64,000 nucleotides of DNA from Vesta saturnalis (GCA_036346205.1 JARFJB010000390.1:492501-556500); one strand, 5' to 3'; positions 36,288-46,980 are shown, counted from the stretch's first letter. Notes: a model not told the origin generated them from the sequence alone. Translations and numbers: made by a program.

Positions 36288-37339
36288 ATGGAAATAACCA
36301 ATGAAAATGAGGGTGCACAAGAAACTGTTACCTATAATAACAAAAAAAATCAACAAAAAAAAAAAGAAAAACCACCACCGCCAATAGTACTGCGTGGTAA
36401 ATTAACGAATATAAAAACTATAAACAATCTCAAAAAAGATATTAAAAATAAATTTTACGTTAAACACACACAAGACCGTACAAGTATTCATTTAAGTACA
36501 TATGACGACTGGCTCGATATGAAAAAGGAAGACATTGAATTCCACACCTTCACCGCAAAAAAAGAAAAAACATACGGGTTTGTACTTCGAGGCCTGCATA
36601 CGGATATAACCCCCAAAGGAATTAACTCAAAAATACGAACTTCCGATAAAGAAAGTGTATAGAATGTCCACACAAGGAGCTCCATTATATCTCGTGGCCA
36701 CCTCTAATAACATAAAACTACAGTTCCTAAACTTAAAAATAAAGTACGTGTGTTACACTAAAATAAAGTGAGAAAGGCATAGTAACAACCGCATTATAAC
36801 ACAATGCAGAAGATGTCAAGAATGGGGACATGCCACAAGCAATTGCTTTGCAAAACCTAAATGTGTCAAATGCGCAGATAAGCACAATACAGCTAATTGC
36901 ACTAAACAAAAGATAGCGAAATGTGCAAACTGTGGACAGCACCATCCCGCAAGCAGCATACACTGCGAAGTTAAAAACAAAAAATTAAAAAAAACTATAA
37001 GAAAATCGAGACAAATCGCAGAGCAAAAATGTACACAAATTCTCCCAAAACCACTTCCTGGCACTAAAATGTAAAGAAGCTCCACTTCCTACTACCAATG
37101 CGTGGGATGTAAACATAAACCCAACGAGTGGCAAACCACATCCCGACAGTACAAATATCACACCCGAAGATCTTCAACTGGAAACGCAGCAGCAACCACT
37201 CAACGCAGTAAGTAAACTAAACCAACTAATGGACGTAGGCAGAATGCTAACACTCATTAATGATCTAAATAGTAAACTAACACACGCCACTAACGAAATT
37301 GAAAAGTTTACAATTTTTACAAACTTTGTATTTAAATAG
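36288..37339 (+). pseudogene. LINE ORF1, gag-like with three CCHC knuckles
   Basis: The first 124 codons are lysine-rich, then give KTYGFVLRGLHTDITPKGI, the pattern of the domain that precedes the zinc knuckles in Jockey-group ORF1 proteins. After a stop at 36660 and a frame change, three knuckles follow at 36802-36965: CRRCQEWGHATSNC (CX2CX4HX4C), CVKCADKHNTANC (CX2CX3HX4C) and CANCGQHHPASSIHC (CX2CX3HX6C). This three-knuckle arrangement is typical of Jockey and related LINEs. The protein would bind element RNA. The reading ends at 37339, a few bases before the ORF2 start. Confidence 0.85.
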
Positions 37340-37344
37340 CAATA

Positions 37345-37418
37345 ATGGATAAACTCACACTACCTGGAACTCAAACTCACTGTTACCTAAAATTAACATA
37401 TTAAAACAGTTTATTATT
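37345..37418 (+). pseudogene. Start of LINE ORF2, separated from the rest by an insertion
   Basis: A short piece in frame reads LLPKINILKQFI, the usual beginning of an APE endonuclease (normally followed by WNxNGL). The coding sequence breaks off where the Penelope-like element starts and resumes at about 40545 with TKIDILLINETKL. About 20 codons are missing between the two parts. Confidence 0.7.
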
Positions 37419-37552
37419 ATGAAAATGTAAACTTTCACCATTATCACACATAATAAAATACTTATCTTTTTGGTTTTTGTTTAATGGCGTATTTTAAATT
37501 ATACAATCTAAACGTTTCGATAAACTTACAGTTATCTTCGTAAAATTGTTAA
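37419..37552. repeat. Left terminal direct repeat of the Penelope-like element
   Basis: Partner of 40380-40527, same orientation, with a short deletion around the TCTTCGT block. The repeat includes sequence that in the right copy codes for the N-terminus of the element protein. Confidence 0.85.
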
Positions 37553-38242
37553 AGATGTTGTAAATAATTTTGTCAAAGTTAAAAAACTAAATATAAACAT
37601 CAGCCTGCTATTAATATTTCAGTTTGAGAAACGTATAAACCAACTATATTAAATTTTAGTAAAGAATACCTAGGTCATTAAAAATTAAATATTGTTAAAC
37701 TGTCTTAAAGCTGACAAATCAGAACACTCTCTAACGGTAAAAGCTAACAATGAAAAATGTCAGCCAAAAAACACATTTAACAAAATTTAATCAAGTTACC
37801 ATGTAAGTGTAAAGTTGTGAAAAACTTCAATTTCAAAATGACAGAAGCATTCACAAATATAAACATGACATCAAATAAAATAATCCAGTTAAATCTAACA
37901 AAGAGATATCTTTGTCATTAAGTGCAAGTGTTATTAACAATGAAAAGCATAATGCAGAACGTTTTTTGTAATTTTTTTTTATTTTAATCTTAATTTAACT
38001 ACTTATGTTAAATTATAGTGCTGTGGTAATTTAACATATAATTGGTAAAACATTTGCTTCAAGGTCTAGGACAAACACAGCAAAAAACCTAGACATACCA
38101 AAAGTTAAAATTAAAATCAAAGTTAAGACGTATCATTATGCTTTTTTTTAATTATAAGATGTCAAAACCTATTTAAACGGAGATTTTCTTCTTGTCTATT
38201 AAAATTATTAGGGTGTTTATATATTTCAATAGCTTCACGTTG

Positions 38243-40463
38243 TCAACGAACATAATAATGAGTTTGTCTTGACAATATTACCATATTGTCAAATTGAATG
38301 TCATCATTTAGATTATTCAAAGCATGGTCAGCCACCGCAGACTTCTCTGGTTGACCTAATCTACAAAGTCTCTTATGTTCTTTACGTCTTGTATCAAAGC
38401 TACGTTTTGTGGTTCCAATGTATACTTTTCCACATGAACAAGATAACTTATACACTCCGGAAGATGATAATGGGTTTGACACATCTTAAATGTTCTTTAA
38501 TTTTTCTAGTAGGTTTAAAAATAGTCCTAATGCTATATTTAATTAGGATTTTTTCAATTATATCTGTAACATTAGCTATAAAATCAAGAAAAGCTGTACC
38601 TACATTAAGGACTGGTTTTTCTTTAAGGTTACGTCTAGAAGGCGTAATAACATTATTAATATCTGTAAGTGAATGTTCATTATCTTGTGAGGATTTTGTT
38701 AAATATTTATATTCATCCTTCAAAAATTCAGAGACACAAATTCGTTTTGCTCAATCTACTAATGATTTAATTACACCAATTTTTTGACGTGGATGGTGGT
38801 TGGATAATTTATGAAGGTATCTATCAGTGTGTGTCGGCTTTCTGTAAACCTTAAAAGATCGTGAATTATTATTTTTAGATATTAATATGTCAAGAAATGG
38901 TAAACTTCCATTAGTTTCTTTTTCCATGGTAAACTGAATACTAGGATGTATACCATTTATAAAAACCAAAAACTCATGCAGTGCCTCTTCTCCATGTCTC
39001 CAAATAACAAATGTGTCATCTACATATCTATACCAAACTGAAGGTTTTTTAGGTGTATCTTGTAACGCCAATATTTCAAATTTTTCCATGTAAAAATTAG
39101 CTATAACAGGACTAAGGGGATTACCCATTGCTACACCATCAATCTGTTCATAAAATTTACTATTCCACTGAAAATAAGTTGTAGTAAGGCAGTGCTGAAA
39201 AAGAATGGCTATGTCCTTTGGAAAAAGATGATCAATGTATTAAATAGTTACTTTTAGAGCCACTTTTGTAAAAAGTGAAACAACATCAAAACTAACCCTC
39301 TTCAATTTTGAAACTATTCGTTTTTTCAACAAAGTCGGCAGAATTTTTAATGTTTTTCCTATATGAGGTTGTAATAAAAATGTAAGATGCTTTGCAAGAC
39401 TATATGTAGGAGAACCAATTGCACTAACAGTAGGCCTTAAAGGAATATTAGGTTTATGGACCTTTGGTAAACCATATAGTTTTGGTGAAATACCTTCTGA
39501 GTTAGTTTAATTTATTTCTTCAGGAATAGATGATATTTTAATCAGATCTTTAGTTTTTAAGCTTTTTTGTTGGATCTTTTCATATTTCACGATAAGTCTC
39601 TGGTTCCAACAATTGTTCTATTTTAGCGTTATAATCGTTCATATTTAATATAAAAGTTGCACTACCTTTATCTGATTTTAATATTATTATACTTTCATTG
39701 CGTTTAGGATCAAGTAAAGCACGTCGTTGACGAAAGGATAAGTTGCTCTTTGGAGGTTTTGTGTTATATCTAACTTCATTAGCAGCATCAAAAGGTAATG
39801 ATTTAATGGAGTTTTCGATATTGGAAATGATATCTTCAAAAGGTATTTTATTACTCTTAGGTGTTATCGCAAAATTTCTCCTTTAGAAAGCGCTTCAACA
39901 GCATAATCTGAAACAACATTATCAAAAAGGTTTATAACTGTTTTTTTATAATCAATAGATGGTCTATTATTTTGTTGTTTGTATAATTTATAAAATTTTT
40001 CTTTTTGACGTTGACATGAGTTGTCAAAATTTATTTCCATAGATTTAAACGTTATAGAATCAATTTTATCCCACTCTTCTTTATTCAATATAGATGAAAT
40101 TTCTAAATGTAAATATGAAAAATTTCTATAGGTGTTATCCAATGACTTCCTAGTAATATGTATTTGATTACGCAGAAGAGCATTTTCAGTTCTTCTGTAA
40201 ATATTATATGCTTGTTTGTGATTAAAATTTCTTTTAATATAGATAAACTTTGGGATAATTTTTTGGTCTCGGCATCGTAATCAAAAAGTGAGTGACGATG
40301 ATAATTGTGCTTTACGTTTCCTTAATTTTTCATATTGTCTGATAGAACGATGATTTTCCTCCCCATAAAGGACAGAAATATGAAAATGTAAACTTTCACC
40401 ATTATCACACATAATAAAATACTTATCTTTTGGGTTTTTAATAGTGTATTTCAAATTATACAA
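38243..40463 (-). pseudogene. Penelope-like reverse transcriptase and GIY-YIG endonuclease
   Basis: From 40463: an N-terminal region (MYNLKYTIKNPKDKYFIMCD), a middle region with FKSMEINFDN and SKGEILRNFAI, then reverse transcriptase blocks KLYGLPKVHKPNIPLRPTVS, SFDVVSLFTKV, GVAMGNPLSPVIANFYME and the catalytic WYRYVDDTFVIW (39030 area). After the linker the endonuclease begins with GVYKLSCSCGKVYIGTTKRS and continues RRKEHKRL, keeping both GVY and YIG halves and the downstream R and EH. The two cysteines of SCSCG are typical of the zinc-binding linker. Several frame changes and stops (for example near 39240, 39510, 38740) inactivate it. RT plus GIY-YIG in this order is diagnostic of Penelope-like elements. 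Confidence 0.9.
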
Positions 40464-40527
40464 TCTAAACGTTTCGATAACACTTAGAGTTATCTTCGTC
40501 AGTAGTAATATCTTTTAAAATTGTTAA
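40380..40527. repeat. Right terminal direct repeat of the Penelope-like element
   Basis: Partner of 37419-37552. It overlaps the first codons of the element's reading frame, and the LINE sequence resumes directly to its right. Confidence 0.85.
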
Positions 40528-40539
40528 TTATTAAATTAT

Positions 40540-43013
40540 TAACCACAAAATTGACATTTTATTAATTAACGAAACTAAACTAAAAGCAACACAAAAAATA
40601 AAAATATGTCAATACCAAATAATTAGAAAAGATAGAAATGACGGATCAGGTGGGGTAGCAATACTGGTAAAGAACGACGTCGCCTTTAGAATAGCTATAA
40701 TACCAAATGTAGCCATAGAGTGTGTTGGAATAGAACTCGCAAATAAAACAGTAATTGTATGCGCGTATAATAAACCCACAAATATTATAATAAATAATGA
40801 CCTAAATAAATTATTTAATCTCGGTTACAAAGTTTTAGTAATAGTTGACCTAAATGCGCGAAACACTATTTGGGGTTGCACTAGAAATGACAGGAACGGT
40901 ATTACAATTGCAGAATACGCGGGCGAAGATAATTGCATAATTCTAAGCACAGATACATCTGCTCATTACCCAGACAACACCACACCGAGTACCATAGAGA
41001 TAATAATAAATAAAAATGTGAACGAATTCAGTAAACCCGAATATCTACCAGACACAATCCTGTAATTTTTTCAATGAATGTAGCACCTAAATACAATATA
41101 ACTAAATACATAAGATCCTATAAAAACACCAATTGGAAAACTTTTCGGCAAACCCTTGATACAAACATTAAAATCAACAATAAAATTTGCACTATCACGG
41201 AATTAAACTTAGAAACAAACAAACTTACTAACACGATCATTAAAAGCATACATAAACACAGCGCACTGATAAAAATGAGTTTAAACAAAGAAACTCTTCC
41301 AGACTATATACTTGAGTTAATAAAAGTAAAAAATAAACACAGAAAGAAATGGCAGAATTCCGCAAACCAACGTACAAAAATAGAAGTACAAAACCTTCAA
41401 AATCAAATTAAAGAATTAATTAAAGATTACCGAAACTAACAATGGACTAAAACAATACAATCACTGAAACCTACTGACGTCACTTTATGGAAGTTAAACA
41501 AAATTTTGAAAACACTACGACCAATCATACTGACACTTACTAACAACAACAAAACCGCATTCACACACCCAGAAAAAGCAGAAAACTTCGTAAAACCTGT
41601 AACGAAGTACACACAATTGACATGGACAATATAACACAAGAACAAAAAGACATCATCAAAACGATAAAAAACAATAAAAAACTAAAAAATCTGATATAAT
41701 ATGCCTGAAAAAGTACAAATAACTCCCCGTGAAATTAAGGAAGTAATTAAAACAAACATATCCACACGAAACGCTGCAGGCTTAGATAGAATCGAAGGCA
41801 TCACAATAAAAAACTTATCTACGAAAGCTATAGTACAGCTTCATTACATAACTAATGCTATTTTAATTCTCTCGTATTATCCCGAGGTATAGAAAAACTA
41901 CAATTATCCCTTACTTAAGCCAAACAAAGACCCTAACAATCAACTTAGTTACAGACCAATAAACCTAATCAGTAACTTGAGCAACATTACCGAAAAATTC
42001 ATATTAAGGAGGATGCAATAAATTGAAAAGCAATTGAAAATCATCTCTAACGAACAGTTTGGATTTCGGCAAAAACACAGCACATTACAACAAATAGTTA
42101 GAATAGTAAATGACATATCCATAAACTTCAAGAAAGATAAAAGCCTTCGACCGCGTTTGGATAGACGACTTGTACATAAACTTAATAACTACAACATTCT
42201 TTTACAAATCACCTTACTTTTCCATTCATATCTCACTGACAGACAATTTCAGGTTAAAATCAACAATACCACGTCAGAATACAAACAGTACAACGCAGGT
42301 GTACCCCAAGGATCGGTACTTGCACCACAACTATTTAATTATTACATCGCTGATATGCCTGTTTTTAGTAAGACTAAACAGCACTTTTCGTAGACGACAC
42401 TGCAATATATGCACACTCCTTTTATGCAGAAGTGGCATGCAAGCAAAATCAAATTCACTTGGACATACTCACCCAATATTATGACAAATGGACGATTAAA
42501 ATAAATGAAAAAACCGAAACCATTATCTTTACGAAAAAAATTACGAACAACCGAATCTTCACAAAATTAAAAATTAATAACAGAACTATTGAAGCAAAAA
42601 AAGATGTTAGATATCTGGGAATGAGGATGGACAATCGATTATCACATACAAAACACACAAACGAAATAGTGTCGAAAACATATTCCGTGATAAAAAGAAT
42701 TTATCCCCTATTAATGCAAAAATCAGGTATGAACGCTTCCAACAAATTAATTTTATACAAAGCAGTCATCATACCCGTAATGACTTACGCTGCGTGGTGC
42801 AACGCATCCAAAATTGTAAAGCCAAAATTAGAAAGAATACAAAATAAACGCATGAGACTAACCACAAACAGCGACAGGTATACTTCAATAAGGGAACTAA
42901 CGCAACTAACAAAACCAACCTCAATATCTGATAGAATAACTGAATTATCTAATAAATTTTATTCCAAACAAGTTTGCAGTAACATACTAACTCGAAATAT
43001 AAGTTTGCAGTAA
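40540..43013 (+). pseudogene. Jockey-type LINE ORF2: endonuclease and reverse transcriptase
   Basis: Endonuclease: TKIDILLINETKL, DGSGGVAILVKNDVAF and VIVDLNARNTIWGC (where G of the usual GDLN is V), through about 41060. A linker region follows at 41074-41439. Reverse transcriptase: NAAGLDRIEGI, LKPNKDPNNQLSYRPINL, NEQFGFRQKHSTLQQIV, NAGVPQGSVLAPQLFNYYIA and the catalytic FVDDTAIYAHS near 42385, now in another frame than its neighbours. The thumb frame 42432-43013 has RYLGMRMDNRLSHTKHT, VMTYAAWCNAS and LERIQNKRMRLT. Frame changes near 41440, 41890, 42150 and 42390 kill it. Motif set and ORF1 knuckles point to the Jockey clade. Confidence 0.85.
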
Positions 43014-43268
43014 CATACTAACTCGAAATATATTAACTCCCAACCCTCAATTACGACAAAAAATAACTTATATAAATTAGATGTACCTTGTATATAAATT
43101 CCTATCATTGCAACAGAATTATAAAAATGAAATCCACATAGTTCTACAAAAATTAAAATTTTAATTGTCAATAGGGCACAAAGTTCAAATTAATCAAAAT
43201 TTAAGGTTATGGGCAACCGGTACCTTATAATACACACAATTTTATAATACATGTACATAAAGTCAGTG

Positions 43269-43269
<1 letters not shown>

Positions 43270-43362
<93 letters not shown>
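43270..43362. repeat. (TA)n microsatellite in the LINE 3' region
   Basis: About 46 TA units within the 3' untranslated region, some 50 bp before the LINE/5S junction. Confidence 0.97.
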
Positions 43363-43364
<2 letters not shown>

Positions 43365-43412
43365 TATATATGTTGTATGTATAATTCTAATAAAGTTCTT
43401 TTGATTTTGATT

Positions 43413-43498
43413 GGTTCTCGTCCGATCACCGAAGTTAAGCAACGTCGAGCGCGGTCAGTACTTGGATGGGTAACCGCTTGGGAACACCGCGTGCTGTT
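43413..43498 (+). rRNA. 5S rRNA gene, 3' part (interrupted)
   Basis: GGTTCTCGTCCGATCACCGA, then AGTTAAGCAACGTCGAGCGC, GGTCAGTACTTGGATGGGTA and ACCGCTTGGGAACACCGCGT match the remainder of 5S rRNA, followed by GCTGTTTTTTT in which the T run can act as RNA polymerase III terminator. Together with 35755-35791, minus the duplicated nine bases, the gene is about 114 nt, close to the normal 120. The internal control region lies in this part and looks mostly intact. Whether this was a functional gene or a 5S pseudogene before the insertion cannot be told. Confidence 0.9.
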
Positions 43499-43796
43499 TT
43501 TTTAATTTTTAGGAAAATAACTGTTATATTTGTTTAATGCGTAATACAGACCTATTTTTACACCCTTTTATTTCAAACTAATTTCATTCAATTGGCATAG
43601 CAAACAAAAAATCAATTTCAGCCCTTTTCACACGCACATAATGATAATTTGAATTTCAAAAATACGTTATTTATAAATTAAATCATAACTAATTATTTTA
43701 AACAAATTATGAATGGATTAAATCATAGATCTTGGGTTTAAAAAAAATAGGTGTAGCATGGTTGATAAATCGATTTAAATGTATGACAAGCTAAAA

Positions 43797-44012
43797 AGTA
43801 CGCGTAGAAAATGCACTAAAATGTGATCAAAAATCTTTACAACCTAAAATAAAAGCGTGGGGCGCTCATATTATAAACTAAAATGTGGGGTAGAGAAATA
43901 AATTATGATCAGCGCCTCACGCTTTTATTTTTGTAGTACAGATATTTGATCACATTTTGGTGCAAAGAAAAAAATTATTTTCTCCTTTTCAGTGCACTTT
44001 GTACGCACAAAT
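43797..44012. mobile_element. Foldback/MITE-like inverted repeat
   Basis: Imperfect inverted arms of about 85-105 bp (43797-43885 and 43906-44012). The best core pairs AATAAAAGCGTGGGGCGCTC (43849 area) with GCGCCTCACGCTTTTATT (43915 area), and further out AATGTGATCAAAAAT pairs with ATTTGATCACATT and GTACGCG with GTACGCAC. The loop is about 20 bp. No coding capacity. It is likely a non-autonomous DNA element; its autonomous partner is not in the window. Confidence 0.6.
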
Positions 44013-44539
44013 AAAAGCGCGCTTTTAAAAATATTTCTATTTTTAGTTTGAAAGTGCGTTAGAGTTTGTACGATAATGATTGAACCTTGTTGCACAATAC
44101 GAAAATTATCGATCGCGTAGAGTTGGAACTGAAGGGTATACCTAAGCTTGATTTGTTGCCCAAGTAATATTGTTGTATATGGTTTTTTTTTCGCAACCCA
44201 GGTGTGTGTGTGTGTGTGTGTGTGGAAGCACCGAAGTCCTCAAACTTCCTCCGTGTGTCTATACCCTATAAAGCTGGGACTTGTTTTCTGGGTTTCCTTA
44301 AATTATAGTTTATATATACAGTTGTGTAAACACGTTTGTCAGGTTTTGTCTTTTTGAAGAATTTTAAATAATTACTTTTGGAAATCGGTTACTGTTTCCT
44401 CCTGTCCGCCCATTTTAAATTTCCTGTTCCCCTACAGCATCGCGAATGCGTTACTGTGGCCATACACTTCCCTATTCCAATTATAATTCTTTCATATTAA
44501 TACATTTTAGAGTACGTATCCTAGCTTTCCCAACGGAGT
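44013..44539. other. Stretch without recognised gene
   Basis: About 530 bp containing a short (GT)n tract at 44201-44223. No gene. Confidence 0.5.
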
Positions 44540-45400
44540 AATGCTAGGCGAGTTAAATCGCCACTCAAAATTCCGTGACACCAGAATCAATAGCAACGGG
44601 AATAATCTTCGTCAGCCCTACTGCGATTGCCTGTCAAACGTATTTGAAACACTTAGACCAAATTTTTCGAACACATCCGCAATTCAAAACGTGATCACGT
44701 GATTTCTACGGAATCACTTTTTCGATCATTAATGCAACATAGCACCGTGACCTTCCATTATCTACCTGTGCTGATCAAAACTTCATTTTGTACAGTACCT
44801 TCAACCTGTATCGTAATTAAAAACTTTTTAAATACCGACTCGAATGCGTTTAGAGGATGTAATCTATAGGCCAGGATGAATTAAATTGTAAGATTCAACG
44901 ACAGGCCAGACCAGACCATAAACTTACAACAAATATGACAAATGAATTACACTATTCTTCTTTCCGATGGCCTGGACATCTGCCTCCAGTGAACTACATC
45001 CCAAAGCTCACTGTACATTAACGACGACCTATTAAGCTTTCGTGACTCCTAAAAATTAACAAAACTATTTCTGACATCCTATTTGGTTTTACACCCAACC
45101 GAATTAGCCACAATCCCTTGTTGAAGCTATTTACAGAAACGAAATTCAATCACATCCAATGCAACCTGTGGTTTTTCCGGACATTCAAGAAGCATTGGAC
45201 AGGGTCTAATATGTTGGGCTTATCAACAAAATCCTACTTTCCTACCTATCTAACCGATCAGTTAAAGTAACAAACGCGTTTTAACCCACATCAACCGTGC
45301 GCCTTATTCAGTATCCTATAGACCATTTTTGCTTATGGCGTTTCTACTGTTTTACAACCTGAAGTCTTTACGGCACATCACTTTTTGGACCCCAATTTAT
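44540..45400 (+). pseudogene. Strongly decayed LINE ORF2 (endonuclease and part of reverse transcriptase)
   Basis: In plus frames GELNRHSKFRDTRINSNG (44547 on) matches the GDLNARHxxWGD block of APE endonucleases. Some 540 bp later FGFTPNRISHNPLLKLFTE, FPDIQEALDRV and LSNRSVKVTNA follow the order of reverse transcriptase blocks (GFRxxRST, DIxxAFDxVW and the segment before PQGS). Stops are frequent, and the catalytic box is not readable. The order of blocks is the main evidence; the clade is probably Jockey-like but not resolved. Confidence 0.55.
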
Positions 45401-45999
45401 TTAGTGGTCCGATCTACCATCGAACACATAACTAAAGTTAACACTAAGGAGGATAGATAGGGGGATATTGAATTACTATGACTGGTTAGTACAATAAGAC
45501 AGAAACAAAACATTTTATTTATTTGTTGGTATTCATTAACACTTAATTGATTATTTAACTCCCATTTTTGTCAAAATAGGACCATCTTAATGCCATTAAA
45601 TTGAAATAAAAGGGTGGGATTTCAAAACTTTGAAGTTTCTGTATTGTCCTCACGGACGTGTTACTAGAATCATAGCTCGATATATACGAAGAAATAAGAC
45701 GAGTGGAGATAAGTTCTGCTTTGGTAACTGTCTCATAGATGAAAGAAGATTTTGCGTGAATTTGAAATAGGAAGAAATGTACTGGGTTTTTAATACTACG
45801 TTTTAACGTTTATAGTATTTTTAGCAAATATTGCAGTAGCAATAAAAAGGGGAAGAAATCGGTGATAAAGAAAACGAAGGTAATGTAAGCTCACAAAAAT
45901 ATTATAGCAATAATGGAACCAGACGGCTCAAAAATCTACGGAATGTTACGATACGTATAAACTTCCAGGAGCAAAAGGTCTTTCGCAAGCCGTTTTAAG
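45401..45999. other. Stretch without recognised gene
   Basis: About 600 bp. It may include the decayed N-terminal region of the piggyBac relic that follows, but no motif is readable here. Confidence 0.4.
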
Positions 46000-46740
46000 A
46001 TCTAGGAATTGATACATAAAATTGCTCATAATTATAAAGATAAGTACGATGTGAAGCCCATGAATGGAACAGACGTTACTGCATTTTTGAGTATCTTTAT
46101 TTACCTAGAATACGTTGTTCAAACCGTTTACGTACGCAAACGTTTTGTTCATAAGAAGGACCTGCAGATTATGCTACGATTCGTCAGGTTTAACGTCATC
46201 AAACCTGAGGCATCCTAGTTCACGTCGTCAACTTTAGGCCTGAAAGAAAACAAATTGATAAATTGTTGAGACTTTTTTGGATACTTCGTCACTAAATGCA
46301 ATTAAAGTTACACACCATCGGAATACCTGACGCTTGATGAAACACTATTTACATACCGAGGTCGCTATTTCTTCTGTGCATACATAGGTAACAAACCAGC
46401 GAAATTTACGATGGAAAACAACCAGTCTGGTGCTGAAAACAGAAAACTGTACTGCTTTTTTTTTTACAGAAGAGCTTGCATCCAGTGAAAGGAACTAAAA
46501 AATGGATAGGAAGTTAGCACCATGATCAGACATTTCTCTCCGTTTCGTATCAGGCCGAGGACGCGTTGTAAACAGTAGCGTTTTAGCGTTGTTTGGAGAC
46601 TTCCATTTCTGTTTCTAATGCGTAGAAACAGTCGTTGCTATGAGGCCTACAACGTACCATGCCGTAAATGCTGATATCAAAATCGGAAATGCAAGAAAAC
46701 CAAACATGAGGATGTAAAGAAGTATTATAGGCGTGAAATT
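46000..46740 (+). pseudogene. piggyBac-type transposase relic
   Basis: The frame at 46009-46218 reads KPMNGTDVTAFLSIFIYLEY and then HKKDLQIMLRFVRF, the pattern of the piggyBac N-terminal catalytic region (a motif before an invariant short helix, then LRFxRF). Further on, across frame changes, SEYLTLDETLFTYRGRYFF is followed by IGNKPAKFTM (46320-46410). This is the signature block of the family, with the second catalytic aspartate in LTLDE and the RGR and NKPAK landmarks. The C-terminal zinc-binding domain is not convincing. No TTAA-flanked ends were located. The element is extinct here. Confidence 0.65.
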
Positions 46741-46775
46741 CATTAAAACATCATTTCGTACAGGCAAAATGCATA

Positions 46776-46980
46776 GTGCCCACCTAGCTCAGTGGTAGGA
46801 TCGCGCCACCTAACTTTAAATTTCTAAAATAATATCATGAACTAGATCTTATCGTTATCATAAGTCAGGAATGCAAACAGTTCACTTTAAAATAAAAATC
46901 TGTACTTGACTTACTCACTCACTAACCACAGCTCTAGTGCTCGGGTTTGTGAAGAAAGACGCCACGTGGACTACAAATAT
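46776..46980 (+). mobile_element. tRNA-derived SINE, second copy
   Basis: GCCCACCTAGCTCAGTGGTA contains an A box identical to that at 6870-6882 (TAGCTCAGTGGTA). The B box has been lost in a deletion. The body shares TCATGAACTAGA, ATAAGTCAGGAATGCAAAC and AGTGCTCGGG with the copy at 6861-7090, in the same order and similar spacing. Confidence 0.55.

Larger units (their letters stand above)
37419..40527 (-). mobile_element. Penelope-like element with terminal direct repeats
   Basis: A direct repeat of about 135-150 bp bounds the element: 37419-37552 and 40380-40527, sharing ATGAAAATGTAAACTTTCAC, the block through AAACGTTTCGATAA, and TAAAATTGTTAA. Such terminal direct repeats (pseudo-LTRs) are characteristic of Penelope-like elements. 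The minus strand between encodes a reverse transcriptase followed by a GIY-YIG endonuclease. The stretch 37553-38242 between the left repeat and the end of the coding region is noncoding. The element lies inside the Jockey-type LINE, in the opposite orientation, so it inserted later. Confidence 0.85.
35792..43412 (+). mobile_element. Jockey-type LINE inserted in a 5S rRNA gene
   Basis: Begins immediately after the 5S 5' part with an untranslated leader of about 500 bp, then ORF1 (36288-37339), ORF2 (about 37345-43013, interrupted by the Penelope-like element 37419-40527), a 3' untranslated region with a (TA)n tract, and the tail TTTTGATTTTGATT next to the 5S 3' part. It is flanked by the target duplication GGTTCTCGT. 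The sense strand is the same as the 5S gene. The leader and both ORFs are represented, so it is close to full length, but stops and frameshifts in both ORFs make it inactive. Confidence 0.8.

Noticed and set aside
38243..38490. Free-standing GIY-YIG homing endonuclease
   Set aside because: It follows a Penelope-type reverse transcriptase in the same orientation, between that element's terminal repeats.
38269..38787. 172-codon plus frame
   Set aside because: Antisense of the Penelope-like linker and endonuclease.
35755..43498. A 5S-derived SINE (SINE3 type) instead of an interrupted 5S gene
   Set aside because: The 5S match is split exactly by a LINE with a 9-bp duplication, runs to the 5S 3' end and is followed by a T run, with no SINE body. 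It is not excluded that the 5S copy was already a pseudogene.
43190..43505. Frames on both strands over the (TA)n tract and the 5S sequence
   Set aside because: Microsatellite plus structural RNA gene; not protein coding.
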